Source: Bactrocera neohumeralis
Lineage: Eukaryota; Arthropoda; Insecta; Diptera; Tephritidae
Direction: 5' to 3'
Length of the DNA stretch: 64,000 bases
Assembly: GCF_024586455.1 (NCBI RefSeq)
Contig: NC_065919.1
Location: 17,726,017 to 17,790,016 of the forward strand
The notes under the pieces are model-generated. The model was given only the letters and a program-made list of their open reading frames with translations, was not told the origin of the DNA and did no database searches. Of the stretch, positions 35,549-46,459 are shown piece by piece (positions within the stretch are counted from its first letter, which is position 1; each line of letters starts with the position of its first letter). The position numbers were made by a program, and so were the translations under genes.

Positions 35549-35765
35549 CAGTAAATGATGGCAATTGGTTACGAACGAGACACCGTAATAAAAACATAAA
35601 TTTTTAGACCGCGATTTAAAAAAAAATTATTTTTTATCTCTATATAAAAACATTAAACTTAAATTTCCTCATTGCAGTATGTGAAGTCATATTCAATGAT
35701 TATTAAATTATATTGGAAAATATTAATAATTTTGTTTTCGTTCGTAATTTATTGGACAAGTACTG
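35549..35765. mobile_element. 217-bp Tc1-like MITE
   Basis: Flanked by TA (35547-35548 and 35766-35767). The left end reads CAGTAAATGATGGCAATTGG then TTACGAACGA. The right end, read inward, is CAGTACTTGTCCAATAAATT then ACGAACGA. Both start with CAGTA and share the closing TTACGAACGA, about 30 bp with one gap. CAGT at the terminus next to TA is usual in Tc1-like elements. The inside is AT-rich and non-coding. Confidence 0.85.
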
Positions 35766-35767
35766 TA

Positions 35768-36519
35768 AAAGAGTTTCGTCTCAAATCTCTTTAAAAAACA
35801 AAAAAAATTTCCAGAAATAAAAAACAAAAGTATAGATGAGTATGGGTGGTGATTAATCGAAGGATTTGAAAAAATAATAATTTTTGGCAAAGTTGTACAC
35901 AAGACAGTAAGATTTTAGATATAATTTTTACCACAAATTGCTTTAAGAAATTAAATGTAAACGAAAAAACAAAATACTTCCATCTTCCTACTTAGAAGAA
36001 CTGTGACAAATTTCAATAATATCGCTTCACTAGTTTTTGAGAAATCGTGACCACCGACTTTGAAAACGATGCTTCGTGAAAAAACGATCAAAAATTTAAA
36101 TAGCCGACCAGTCTGCCTGATGGGCCGCTTTCCCAAAGGTTCTATCTCCTACAATTGCATCGCGATTCACTTGAAGCCTTGAGAAAAAATTCCAGACATT
36201 ATATATTATCCAAAAAAAATATGTAAATAAAAAAAAACTTTTTTTTTAAATTTCGAAATTCACCTAACCCACCGTTATCTTGGTTACAAATTAAACATAT
36301 TCAGCTTTCACCGTGTATTCCGTAAACATATTCGATACGAAATCAATCGAAAACTCAGGAAATATATGGTATTATTTTGGTAATTTTCAAAAGTATTTGT
36401 CACTTGCCAAATGAGCCAAGCTTCAGGTCTTAATTAATGCCTGAGATATCGATGCTAAAGCATAAAATCTAAAAATCTATTGTTATTTTTTTTTTAAGCT
36501 TTTGCTGTTTTATTTCATT
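35768..36519. other. No gene seen
   Basis: AT-rich. Phrases such as 'tttgagaaatcgtgaccacc' suggest old repeat sequence, but I could not find a second copy here. Confidence 0.4.
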
Positions 36520-37050
36520 ATTTGATTTATTTTGTATTTAAAGTTCACTTTATATTATTTAACTTAATTTAATTTAATTTAATTTTCTTATTTTTTTATT
36601 TTTTTATAATTTTATTAAATTATTTTATTTTAATTTAATTTAGTTTGATTTAACTTAACTTAATTTAATTTAATTTAATTTTTTTTTTTACTTTTTGTTT
36701 TAAATATACATAATACATTTCACCTCATTTAATTTAATTTTATTTAATGTAATGTAATTTAAATTAATTTAGTTTAATTTAATTTTATTATATTATATTT
36801 TATTTTTTTATTATGTTTTGGCTTATAATATTTATATTTTTTGTATTTCATCTCATTATTTTTTTTTTTATTTTATATTGTTTTATTTTATTTTATTTTA
36901 AAATATTTTTTATTGTATATTATATTATTTTTTTCTTTTTTTTTAATTTGTTTTGATATATTTACATTTATTTATATTTTTATATATATTATTTCATTCC
37001 ATTTTAATTTATTTTATTATTTTTGGTTATATTTCTATTTGTTTTAATCT
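36520..37050. repeat. AT-rich low-complexity tract with TTTAA-type repeats
   Basis: Over 500 bp consist almost only of A and T, with many 'ttaatttaatttaattt' and 'tattttattttatttt' runs of 5-bp period. A 68-codon frame at 36841-37047 is a by-product (all F, Y, I, L) and not a gene. Confidence 0.85.
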
Positions 37051-38054
37051 AAATCACTTTTCGTAAGAATATCTTCAAAACAAGTTCTATCATTTAACAA
37101 TCATAATCGACCAATTAAGTTCTCATCTAAAAAAATCTCTAAAAATCATCAAGAAACAATGAAGCTTACTTCTTAGCGCTAACAAGTAGAGCTCTTCCCT
37201 TTGCACCTTTTTCTTTCCTTCTACTTCACAACTGTTTCTGCCTGAGATTTATTACTTATTTCTTTATTCTTCTACCGAAATAATGCTTCTTCGAACCAAC
37301 AACAAGCGTGTGATGAATGAGGGCGCAGTTGCACACTAAATCCTCTCATGTTGTCATTTGTGTATGTATGTGCATGTTTAACATTGGTGTATTCTAGTAA
37401 GGCGTGCACCAACATGCAACATTGCAAATGGCAAACAAATGGCAAACAAGTGCTCCTACGAAATGCAACCGAAAGAAAATCATACTTGTAGAGATATGTG
37501 TATGTATGTATTATATAGTAAGTGTAGAATGTGCTCCCAGCTGCGTTTCAGTTCAACCAGTAGGTGCATTTTGCAATATATGTGTCGAAAATATTATAAC
37601 TTGTGTTAGTAGAAATTTGAATGCAGCATAATTCATGAATCTTAATTCAAACACAAAGAATTATATGAAAGAGAATTAGAAGTTAAGGTGGAATTTTTTG
37701 AAAATTGAATAACATTTGGGTGGATATACAATATATGAACATTTAAATCGTGCACGTATCTACGCAACTGTTATCTGAGCTGTTGCTTCTGTTGTGACTT
37801 TGTATATTTTTTGTGATATTTTATCACTACACTACTTGGAAAACTATAAATGGATAATCCAATAATCCTTTTAATGCGCAGGAGATTGCTTACTTATACT
37901 GTGTTTACTTACACTCATGAGTTATACATATGTGTATATGTACATTTAGTATATTTACCCTAAAACTAATGTGTGTAAGCGACTACATGGTAAACCAGCA
38001 TATAAGCCCAAATGGCATATACATACATATATAAAGGGATTTTCAATAGGCAGC
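37051..38054. other. No gene seen
   Basis: Frames up to 75 codons without recognisable features. Short TA/GT microsatellites at 37361-37375 and 37922-37945. Confidence 0.5.
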
Positions 38055-38400
38055 AAACGACGATATATTTTTTTCGGTCTTTTGATATTTCTCGTCAGTA
38101 AGCTTTGCCATTTAATCATAGAAAGATGTACGCTCCAACAATGAGTCGAAATTATTAAAATTCGAAACACTAGAATCGTCGTATGTGCCTGAATTGGGCT
38201 GAGCAATAACTTGAAAATGATCCTGATATTCATGGAAAAATCATCTTCAGCGATGAGGCTCATTTCTGGCTGAATGGATTCGTCAATAAGCAAAATACTT
38301 TTGTTGTTTTCTCTAGCCATTTTTGGAATTATTTGAGTGACGCAAAACATTACGTGAAGTTCGCGAAGTCATCGAAAATTTGCCACCTCTGTCAATGACG
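38055..38400 (+). mobile_element. Tc1/mariner element (group D2), heavily deleted copy
   Basis: The 5' text ('cggtcttttgatatttctcg', then 'tcagtaagctttgccattta') matches 32752-32796. The transposase start is lost (ATG to ATA). After a jump, NDPDIHGKIIFSDEAHFWLN then GFVNKQN (about 38218-38294) preserves the first catalytic D block nearly unchanged. A second jump leads to a short C-terminal scrap ('gaagtcatcgaaaatttg'). Nothing here could be functional. Confidence 0.8.
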
Positions 38401-38965
38401 ATAACATGAGAACAAGAACATTTTAATTAAAGTTTTGGATTTGAAACGTTTTGATGTTAGACTCGTAGCAAAATACCTCAATCCTTTGCCAGCAGAGGTC
38501 GCAAAAAAGACACCATATTCTTCAAAGGCATAAATACTGGTCACGAGACCTAAAAAAACAAAATCAACTGAAGACAATAAATTCCTTTCCAGCCGAGGCT
38601 TTACAAAATTTTACAAAATGGATTAAACGTTAGTGTGTTTCTATCGGCTCAGGAGCTCATTTGGAAGTCGTATTAAAATACGTTTTTTCTTGGTCAATCC
38701 TGCTAAATTTGATCAAATTCGTTGACTACTAAAAACTCTGTTAATGCAAACAATCTATAGGATTCTAAGTTTTTGCGCTTAATAGAATCTGGTTAATCTT
38801 TATATATGTATATACATATATAGAATTGATCGTAAAAGCAATGATGATAAGTCCATATATTGAATAAAGTTGGTTTTTTCACAAAGTATTTACTACATAT
38901 TTTGCCCTTAAAATCAAATGCCGTCCCATAACACTCGCACATTCGTAAATAAAATAAGAAAAAAA
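38401..38965. other. No gene seen
   Basis: Spacer of about 560 bp, AT-rich. A 61-codon frame on the minus strand (38577-38392) has no known motif. Confidence 0.5.
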
Positions 38966-39475
38966 GTTAACTTCAGCTGCACCGAAGCTAATATACCCTT
39001 CGCAGGTGCATTTCTTTTAGTAACTATGTGTTCAGTTTGTATGGAACCTATATGCTATAGTAATCCGACCTGAAACATTTTTTCGGAGATTACCTTTTTG
39101 CCTTAGAAAATAGTCTATACCAAATTTCGTGAAGATACATTGTCAAATGTGAAAGTTTTCCATGCAAGAACTTGATTCCGATCGTTCAGTTTATATGGCA
39201 GCTATATGTTATAGTGGTCCGATATCGGCCGTTCCGACAAATGAGCAGCTTCTTGAAGAGAAAATAACGTTTGCAAAATTTCAAAACGATATCTTAAAAA
39301 CTGAGGGACTAGTTCGTATATATACGGACAGACAGACAGACGGACATGGTTAAATCGACTCAGCTCAACATACTGATCATTTATATGTATACTTTATAGG
39401 GTCTCCGACGTTTCTTTCTGGGTGTTAAAAACATCGTGACAAACTTAATATACCCTATTCAGGGTATAATTAAGT
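38966..39475 (+). repeat. Hairpin-family repeat, most complete copy
   Basis: The 5' end has 'gttaacttcagctgcaccga', a hairpin CTTCAG/CACCGAAG (38971-38987, one mismatch), then 'taatatacccttcgcaggt'. Two module starts ('gttcagtttgtatgg' at 39030, 'cgttcagtttatatgg' at 39183) are about 154 bp apart. Next come 'atatcggccgttccgacaaa', a (GACR)n tract at 39325-39346, 'tagggtctccgacgtttctt', and a perfect 8-bp hairpin TATACCCT-ATTC-AGGGTATA at 39449-39468. The unit is non-coding. Hairpins at both ends plus a GTCY core fit mini-me/DINE-1-like or Helentron-derived elements (inference). Confidence 0.8.
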
Positions 39476-40084
39476 GACATGTGAAAAGGTATAAACATTT
39501 TCTGCACACGGCCAAAAATTTAAAACGAATCTAGTACCACTGAAAAACCAGAAGAATGTGACGTCTAAACTACATTGATCTGCATGTACTTCTTTTACTT
39601 CGTCTTTACACTTTCATACTGTTATGTATTGTACCCCAGTTACTTCTTCTTTTTTCAACTCCTATTCGATACAATCGCATTGCATCCTGCTTTGCAAGGA
39701 CTTTTAAGAGCTTTTCCCTCTCTTACACAACTCTTAAGCAACAATGAGCGAACTTAAGCTTCGCGTGCAGCTACGACGTGACTGCAAAGACGTCGGAATA
39801 AGATACTTTCAACGCTGAATGTAAATGGGGTGTGAACTTATTATGACAACTACATGTAGTTTTGAAAATGAGAGCTTTTCAGGGCGGTGACTGCTTTTTT
39901 AGTTGAATTTTCACTATTTTCTAGCGTTCTAGTAATTTTATAGTTAAGGCAGAAGTTTTTCGAATGTCAGAGGCATATTCTTGTTGTAACGTGTGATCCA
40001 AGTAGAAGTACTTTTCTCAGTACCCTTTGTTAGACAGATCACGCGTGGGTCTTATTAAACTGTCGTGTTATTTTTGTTCAGTAT
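39476..40084. other. No gene seen
   Basis: A 60-codon frame at 39575-39757 has no recognisable motif. AT-rich spacer. Confidence 0.5.
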
Positions 40085-40745
40085 TACTATTTGGCGCCTG
40101 AACAACGTTTAAATATCGTTCAACTTTATTATGAAAATTCACGTTCTGTAAAGAATGTGTTTCGCGAGCTTCACTCAACCTATGGGCAACATAATCGACC
40201 TACTGAGCGTACTATTCACAACATTGTCGCATTTGGAACGAAGAGCAACCTGAAGAAATTCAAGAGCTTCCATTTCATCTAGAAATATCAACGGTTTGGT
40301 ATGGTTTGTGCGTCGGGGGAATCATCGGTTCATATTTCTTCAAAAATGATGCCGGTGAAAACGTATTTGTCACTGGCGACCGTAAACGCGCCATGATGGC
40401 GACTAGTTGATGCCTGAAATTGAAGCTTGTGATCTCGTCGACATTTGGTTTCAACAAGACGGCGCTACTTCTCACATATCGCATTAATCAATGGATGTAT
40501 TAAGACAACACTTCAATGAACACATAATTTCACGTTTTGGACCGGTCGATTGGCCACCAAGACCGAGTGATATCACACCGTTAGACTTTTTATTATGGTG
40601 TTATGTAAAGTTTAAATTCTATGTGGATCCCGTTTCGATTCAGGCCTTAGAGCACAACACCATGCGTGACGTCCTCCATTTACCAGTCGAAATGCTGGAA
40701 TGAGTCATCGAAAATTGTATTCAACGGATCTGAGTCTAGCAGCCA
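40085..40745 (+). mobile_element. D,D41D-type Tc1/mariner element (group D1), internally deleted
   Basis: The transposase starts MAPEQRLNIVQLYYENSRSV (40091), with the usual Tc1/mariner N-terminal helices to RTIHNIVA. The next block, including SDEAHFWL with the first catalytic D, is deleted. The text resumes at the EEQPEEIQEL-like segment in a shifted frame. In the 3' part, WFQQDGATSH holds the second D (GAC 40458-40460) and DITPLDFLLW the third (GAC 40584-40586), with 41 codons between them and one stop (TAA). It ends LPVEMLE. The D,D41D spacing defines a Tc1/mariner lineage reported from tephritids (Ceratitis rosa); that link is from general knowledge. Confidence 0.85.
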
Positions 40746-40794
40746 AAGAATGTTCTTTCAAATGATAAAAAACATTCCCCACTAAGTTTGAAGT

Positions 40795-41025
40795 TTCACC
40801 AGGAGAATCTTCCATTTATGTCGATCTTGTGTCATACGTTTGATATGACGCCAACTTTTTTGGATCTTAGATATTTCGAAGTTAAAATTTCTGCTCGAGA
40901 TTAAAGCGGTTCGAGCTTTTCGGCCGCTATCTTTTGGATTCCAATCGATAGTGTACCGGTTGATTGTATCTGGATCTCGTCTCAGTACATGCTCGAGCCA
41001 GCCCCATTTTCTTTGGAAAATTTCG
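40795..41025 (-). mobile_element. Non-LTR retrotransposon, reverse transcriptase C-terminal scrap
   Basis: The minus strand reads QRKWGWLEHVLRRDPDTINR then YTIDWNPKDSGRKAR (about 41010-40905) and, further on, SWRHIKRMTQDRHKWKILL (about 40860-40800). The KWGWxGHxLRR ... LDWNPxGxRRRGRP ... DRxxWR order is common at the C-terminus of non-LTR reverse transcriptases in animals. This piece has no upstream RT attached and differs from the RTE-like and RNase H-bearing groups elsewhere in the window, so it is a third non-LTR lineage. Confidence 0.75.
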
Positions 41026-43219
41026 ATCCACAGAGGTGTGAGATGTGAACTTGGTAGGTAACGGGCCAGAAAATGCGAATTTATAGCGAATTCATTGATT
41101 TGTGAAAACCGCGACCTCGTTTACTTGATGCGACCTTTACTTTGGCAAAAGGTTTCCATTCGCTAACAGGCAGTGGGTAGTAAACGTAAGTGGGACTAAT
41201 AATTGGATCGTGCTATATATTCGCTTTTCTATCCATGGTCTATTATGCGTAGTTTTTCATAAACGTTTGTAGGCCATGTCTGATAGCCTGAATTAGATTT
41301 TAAAGCTACTTTTATCATTTGTGGTTTATGCATGTACAGGTAGACTTCTGGAGTTTCGAAAGAGCTATCAATGAGAGTCCTCATAACAACAGTAGTCGTT
41401 TTGCAGACAAGAGTCTCACTTAGGTTGCCAGTTGGGTAGTGGTTTTCTAGCCATACTGAGGTTCCTTAGCTTATCGTAACGGTTGCTAGAATGTTGAAAT
41501 GTGGAACCAAAGACAGATTCCATATGGTATTGTGGCACACATATCGACGGAAAGCTTTCGAGTTTTTACTAGAAACTTTCCTAACGTGTTTTAGAACGAA
41601 GTTTGTTTCCTAATCACTTGCATATTTTCCATCCTCTTTGAGTTGCTTTCATAAAGGTTAATTCGATCTGGTTAAAGATCTGGTTAAAGATCCTTTCTTA
41701 ATTTTATATTTTGAGCGAATTTCTTTTTTGTTAAACTACGAACTATTTATTTTACTTACTTAAGGCATTGCATCATTATTTCTCTTAAATTTTTTTCTGT
41801 ATTTAATATCACGCAAAATTCCTGCAAAAATCCTCTTATGCCAAATCATACAATCTTTAACACATATCCCTGAAACAGCATAAATAACCCTTTAAACTGT
41901 CACGCACCATACCGGCATAAGTAACACATAAAAAAGCTTTAAAGGCCAGGTCTACTGTTAGGACTAAGGGAGAGCTCGCAAGGGTGCAGAAACACACTAT
42001 GCCAATAATGAAATCACATAAAAATCAAAATATCAAAAAAATAACAACAAAGCAATGGCAAAACACATGCCAAAAGCTATGTGAAAAAGCTCCAAAAGAC
42101 CTTTAACCCATTGATGAAGGCGAACACAACGAAAAACCTGACGAACTACGAAAACGGAGAGAGGAGCGAACTGTGCACAAACGAAAACCAGAGAATTTCC
42201 AGAGTAAAAAGCGAAGTCAAATCGCGCAAAACGCCATAAAAGTGGCTGCTGTCAAAAATGCGGAGGACATAAAAACAGCAGCACTCGCTGTTATCCAATG
42301 AAATGCTGCACAAAGTACTGTTATGCATGCATGCCTGTGTATGCGTTTATGTATGTACATATGTGTCTATGTGAATTTTAAAGCAAATAGTAAAGACAAA
42401 AGAATCCGCTCTCAAATTTGCCCAAGAATTCGATGGCGTTGTGGAATTATTGTACGCACACACACACACATACTTAAATACATACATACACTCACAGCCA
42501 AACAAATATAGAGAGGGAAATTGCATTATTTCGTTTCTTTTTTTTTTTTTGCTCTATGGAAAGCAAAGAAAAACACAATCAATGAAAAACACTAAAAATT
42601 ACAACAACAGCAACTGCTAACTAAGTAGTTGACCGCCATACGGTATACTCAGTACCCTTATGTGTGCCAGTAGGTATATGTTTGCATGTGTTTGTGATGT
42701 GCTACATACATATGTTTATTTGGGTATATATGATGTTGCAAAGTGGGTTACGAAATCACAAAACTGTTTTTAGCTTGGCAGCGCTAAAAAACCGAATGAC
42801 AATAAAACACGGAAATCCCCCATTTTTCACGTAACAAAAAAGACATAGTGGCAACACAAATTGGTCAGTGGGATCAGCTACGAAGGGGGCGCGCTAAATG
42901 CGCAACTTGACTGTTGCTGCTACTATTTACGAGTATCCTGTGAGATTGTGGTTTTCAAACATAATTGGGAAAAAATGTGCGATGTATATTTATGCGCTGA
43001 GTCTTTAAGCAGTGCAAAGGATATAAATTACAATGTAAATATTTATGCAAATATTAGAAATGATAATAAGAAAGTCGTGTACTGGTGCTCAGTTTACTTG
43101 AAGCGTAAAATCCAAATGTCAATTTGGATAAAAAAAATCTAAATCAAAAATAGATGCCAGATTTTTGCAGATTTTTTTAACAATATATTAGTTTCGTAAA
43201 GAATCAAGTTAAACAAGAA
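41026..43219. other. No gene seen
   Basis: 2.2 kb without a convincing frame; the 93-codon frame at 42861-43142 matches nothing known. CA/TA microsatellites at 42340-42365 and 42455-42485. Confidence 0.45.
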
Positions 43220-44245
43220 AAAAACGTTAAAGATGGCGTACTTAGCCCAGCTAGCCGCTGGCGCACAAGTTATCAAGGTTGTACATCCGAAACTATTACT
43301 CAAATCAACTCGAAAATTTATGACATGGAGTTCACTAAGTTCGTTAAAGGCAAATTCCATAACTTTCCGTGAGATTAATGGTATTTTGGGTGATGGTACT
43401 CCATCACTTCGAACTGTGGAGGAATGGTTTCGACGATTCAGAGCGGGTGAAAATGACACCATGGATAAGCCAGCCAGCGGCAGACCTGAGACGATGAATA
43501 CCGATCAAATCATGGAAAATATCGAGTTATGTAGACCGGCATGTGGCATTTCATGACATCGCCCAGAATATGGGAGTTAGTCACCACACCATTTGAAACC
43601 ATCTGCAAAAGGCTGGATACACAAAATGCCTGATTTGATGCAAAAAAATCTTCTGGACCGAATCAACGCCTGCGATATGCTGCTGAAACGGAACGAACTC
43701 GACCCATTTTTGAAGCGGATGGTGACTGGTGACGAAAAATGGATCACATACGACAATATCAAGCGAAAACGGTCGTGGTCGAAGGCCAGTGAATCGTCCC
43801 AAAAAGTGGCCAAGCAGGAACTCACGACCAGGAAGGTTTTGCTGTGTGTTTGGTGGGATTGGAAGGGAATTTTTCACTATGTGGTGCTCCCATATGATCA
43901 GCCGCTTAATTCTACCATCTACTGCGAACAGCTGGACCGTTTAAGCAGGCGATCGACCAGAAGCGTCCAGAATTGGCCAACAGGAAGGGCGTTGATAACT
44001 CGTCAGAAACTACGGGAGCTCGGATGGGAGGTTTTATCGCATCCACCATATAGCCGGGACATAGCGCCAAGTGATAACCACCTGTTCCTGTTCATGACGA
44101 ACGCCCTTGTGGGTGTAAAGTTGAACTCAAAAGAGGTTTGTGAAAAGTGGTTGTCCGAGTTCTTGACAAATAAGAAAGGGGCTGCTACGAGGGGGGTATT
44201 ATGAAGTTGCCGTCTAGATGGAAACAGATTATTGAACGAAACGTA
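43220..44245 (+). mobile_element. Mariner group C element, ends lost
   Basis: About 1 kb matching the element at 48257-49459, with neither terminal repeat visible. Two frames carry most of the transposase. 43233-43556 has the N-terminal part (FREINGILGDGTPSLRTVEE then WFRRFRAGENDTMDKPASGR). 43593-44204 holds the catalytic part. They are separated by a frameshift near 43535 and a stop in the NHLQKAGY segment. The 3' end stops at 'cagattattgaacgaaacg' and is followed by an RTE-like fragment. Confidence 0.9.
43593..44204 (+). pseudogene. Mariner transposase catalytic part, 203 codons open, second catalytic D deleted
   Basis: The longest open frame in the window. It encodes KNLLDRINACDMLLKRNELD, then RMVTGDEKWITYDN with the first catalytic D (GDEKW), then RKVLLCVWWDWKGIFHYVVL, LNSTIYCEQLDRL, then QNWPTGRA joined directly to LITRQKLRELGWEVLSHPPY, and ends in APSDNHLFLFM (third D) and the C-terminal tail. 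Compared with 49056-49265, the segment with FHQDNARPHTS, which supplies the second catalytic D, is missing, apparently through a deletion of about 40 bp with frame compensation upstream. The frame stays open but the product cannot be an active D,D34D transposase. It lacks the DNA-binding domain. Confidence 0.85.
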
Positions 44246-44274
44246 GTAGTAGTAGGTCGAAGAAGACGCACCAT

Positions 44275-44645
44275 AAGAAGTCTCTGAAACCTCGTTTGCT
44301 ATCGAACGGCTTGGAGAGTTCTTTTCCGATCCTGACGGAGCTTTTGATATTGCTCAAGGTTAGTTTACACAGCCATATTAGTTTGGGGTGATACCAAATT
44401 CAGAAATCGCGGTATAAAGGCAGCTCCTTTTCGTGCTGTCAAAAGCAGCTTTGAATTCGACGGAGAGGTGATGTGTGTCGTTCCTATTTTCATGGTTATT
44501 TTCCAAGGTTTGGCGCATGGTGAATATCTGGTCAGTTCTTGATTTTCCAAACCTGAAGCTACACTGATAAGGTCCAATCAGTGAGGAGTACAAATCAGTA
44601 ATATTTTTCAGTTTATTTATAAAATTTTGACCTAATTTCAATGAA
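44275..44645 (-). mobile_element. RTE-like non-LTR retrotransposon, RT palm fragment
   Basis: The minus strand (44641-44378) encodes LYSSLIGPYQCSFRFGKSRT, DQIFTMRQTLE and THHLSVEFKAAFDSTKR, the GPYQCGFRPGKSTxDQIFTLRQ ... FKAAFDS order of RTE-like reverse transcriptases. The motif-A first aspartate is replaced (VEFKAAFD for VDFKAAFD). The segment down to 44275 continues in shifted frames. It abuts the mariner relic ending at about 44245. Homologous text occurs at 29828-30035 and in 58875-59850. Confidence 0.8.
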
Positions 44646-45774
44646 CCAATGTTTTTTACTCAACTCACATGCATATATGCGACAGATTTAGGTTTTCTTA
44701 TTTGTTTCCAGTGGTATATTCTAACTTCTCTGTTTTGCCACATTCAAAACAGTTTAATTTACTTTTTTTACGGCGCAAAGCTGACCTTTTTATGGCGCCG
44801 TTTCGGATTTTTTAGTGCTGTCTTTGCGATATTTTTTATCTTTTCGCTTTTATGCTCCTATTTATGTCATCTGCAGTATTTTTAGTTTTGCCTTGATGCG
44901 GACTTCAAAGAGATTTGTAGAGCTTTTTGTATACGCATTGTTACATATTTATATTTATATTTACAAAATTGTTAGCAAAAGTGCTTAAATAATTTTATCT
45001 GCCTCAAACAGGAACTAATTAGAACATATGTGAAAGAGAATTGTTGTTGTTGCAATATTTACTTCTTGTACTTGGAAGTGACTAGATATGTACGATGACA
45101 ATGGTAATTAAGTTTTCGCATCAGTTTGTTATATTTCACTTTCATTCACGAAAAGACTCTAGTCTTCGCATGGATGACTGTAAATTTTTAAAATTTCATT
45201 TAAAGAATTTCCTGCATCATCAAACAAAATTAAGTTGCCATAAATATGTTCAGAACGTGAGCGGTTCCAGTTGTTGCTCTGACAGCAAATTTCCAGGAGC
45301 AGCATCTATTCGAGTTAGGTTTCCACCTTCTACCTTCGCTTATATGCGCTCATTACATTGAGTTTGTTTGTATTATCTTGCTGCAGCTTTACCAGCAGTT
45401 TTTATACTTTCTTACTTCTTTCTTCATGCATAGTGGATACATTTTACTTACAGCTCGTTTTCATATTAATGACTATTTTTTCTTTCTCTTATTCTCTTAC
45501 AGGTATGTGCTTGAGTGGAAAAGTGTACTCAGTGTCTAAGGTATTTAGAGTACAATTGTAATGATTACCATTAATATAAGTAATTTTAAGGTATGTAAGT
45601 TATTCGTATTTATTTCAATAGTAATGTTAAAGTACTTGTTAAGCTTAAAATGATTGTCAGTTAACGCTTTAATGTTACTGAGTTATTTGTACTGTGATAG
45701 TGATATGTTTGAGTCCAATTGTGTACTCTAGTTAGTTCCCATAATTAATTATATTATTATATACATAACGCGTA
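44646..45774. other. No gene seen
   Basis: Frames of 67-88 codons at 44649-44885, 45095-45361 and 45358-45561 show no recognisable domain. AT-rich. Confidence 0.45.
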
Positions 45775-46440
45775 CGCGGTTATAGCCGAATTTACAACAA
45801 TCCTTCTTTCTTTTCGCTGTTTAGCGCCAATTGTAGATATCGAGTACAGGTTTCCTCTGGTCTTTCCAACGAAATGCTTCTCTTCCGGCTGCTTCACTGC
45901 GTACTGCGAATACTCTCATAACTGGAGTGTTTTCATTCATTCCGACGACATGACCTAGCCAGCGTCTCTTAATTCGCTGAACTATGTCAATGTCGTCGTA
46001 TATCTCATACAGCTCATCGTTCCATCAACTGCGGTACTCACCATAAATCTGCCACGAAACCTTTCTCTCGAAAACTCGTAACAACGACTCATCAGATGTT
46101 GTCATCGTCCACGCCTCTGCACCATATAGCAGGACAGGTATGATAAATCAAAATGGGGGTTTCTCTTCCGAGGCTGATGTTTACTTTTCATTGCGCTTGT
46201 TTTTTACGTGACAGGTCCCAAACCCTGGGCACAACCCTGTGAAGGGATGATTCGCTTTCTCACTTTAGCTCGCCATTAAACGGATGCTCTAGGACCGGAA
46301 GCCATTAACTGCTTGAGCTATATATAAAGGAATCGTTTCTGACCACACCCAAGTGAATGGAAATCAGAAAACTTTTCTCACTTGCGTGAACTTCTACACA
46401 TGACTCCAGATAGGGGCTTACTTACTGTGGACAAAAGATA
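45775..46440 (-). mobile_element. RTE-like non-LTR retrotransposon, C-terminal part and possible 5' piece
   Basis: On the minus strand 46140-45960 reads YGAEAWTMTTSDESLLRVFE then a RKVSWQIYGEYRS-like stretch, the C-terminal end of RTE-like reverse transcriptases. The following 3' text to 45775 ('ggctataaccgcgtacgcgt' in reverse complement) parallels the 9441 and 29538 tips but lacks the AATAAA(GAA)n tail. The segment 46190-46440 has the same polarity and a compositionally distinct, GC-richer look. It may be the element's 5' region joined by an internal deletion, which is uncertain. Confidence 0.65.
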
Positions 46441-46459
46441 GTGAGACCCATACCTGGAA

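Noticed and set aside
36841..37047. 68-codon open frame
   Set aside because: It translates to F, Y, I and L only and lies in the A/T tract.
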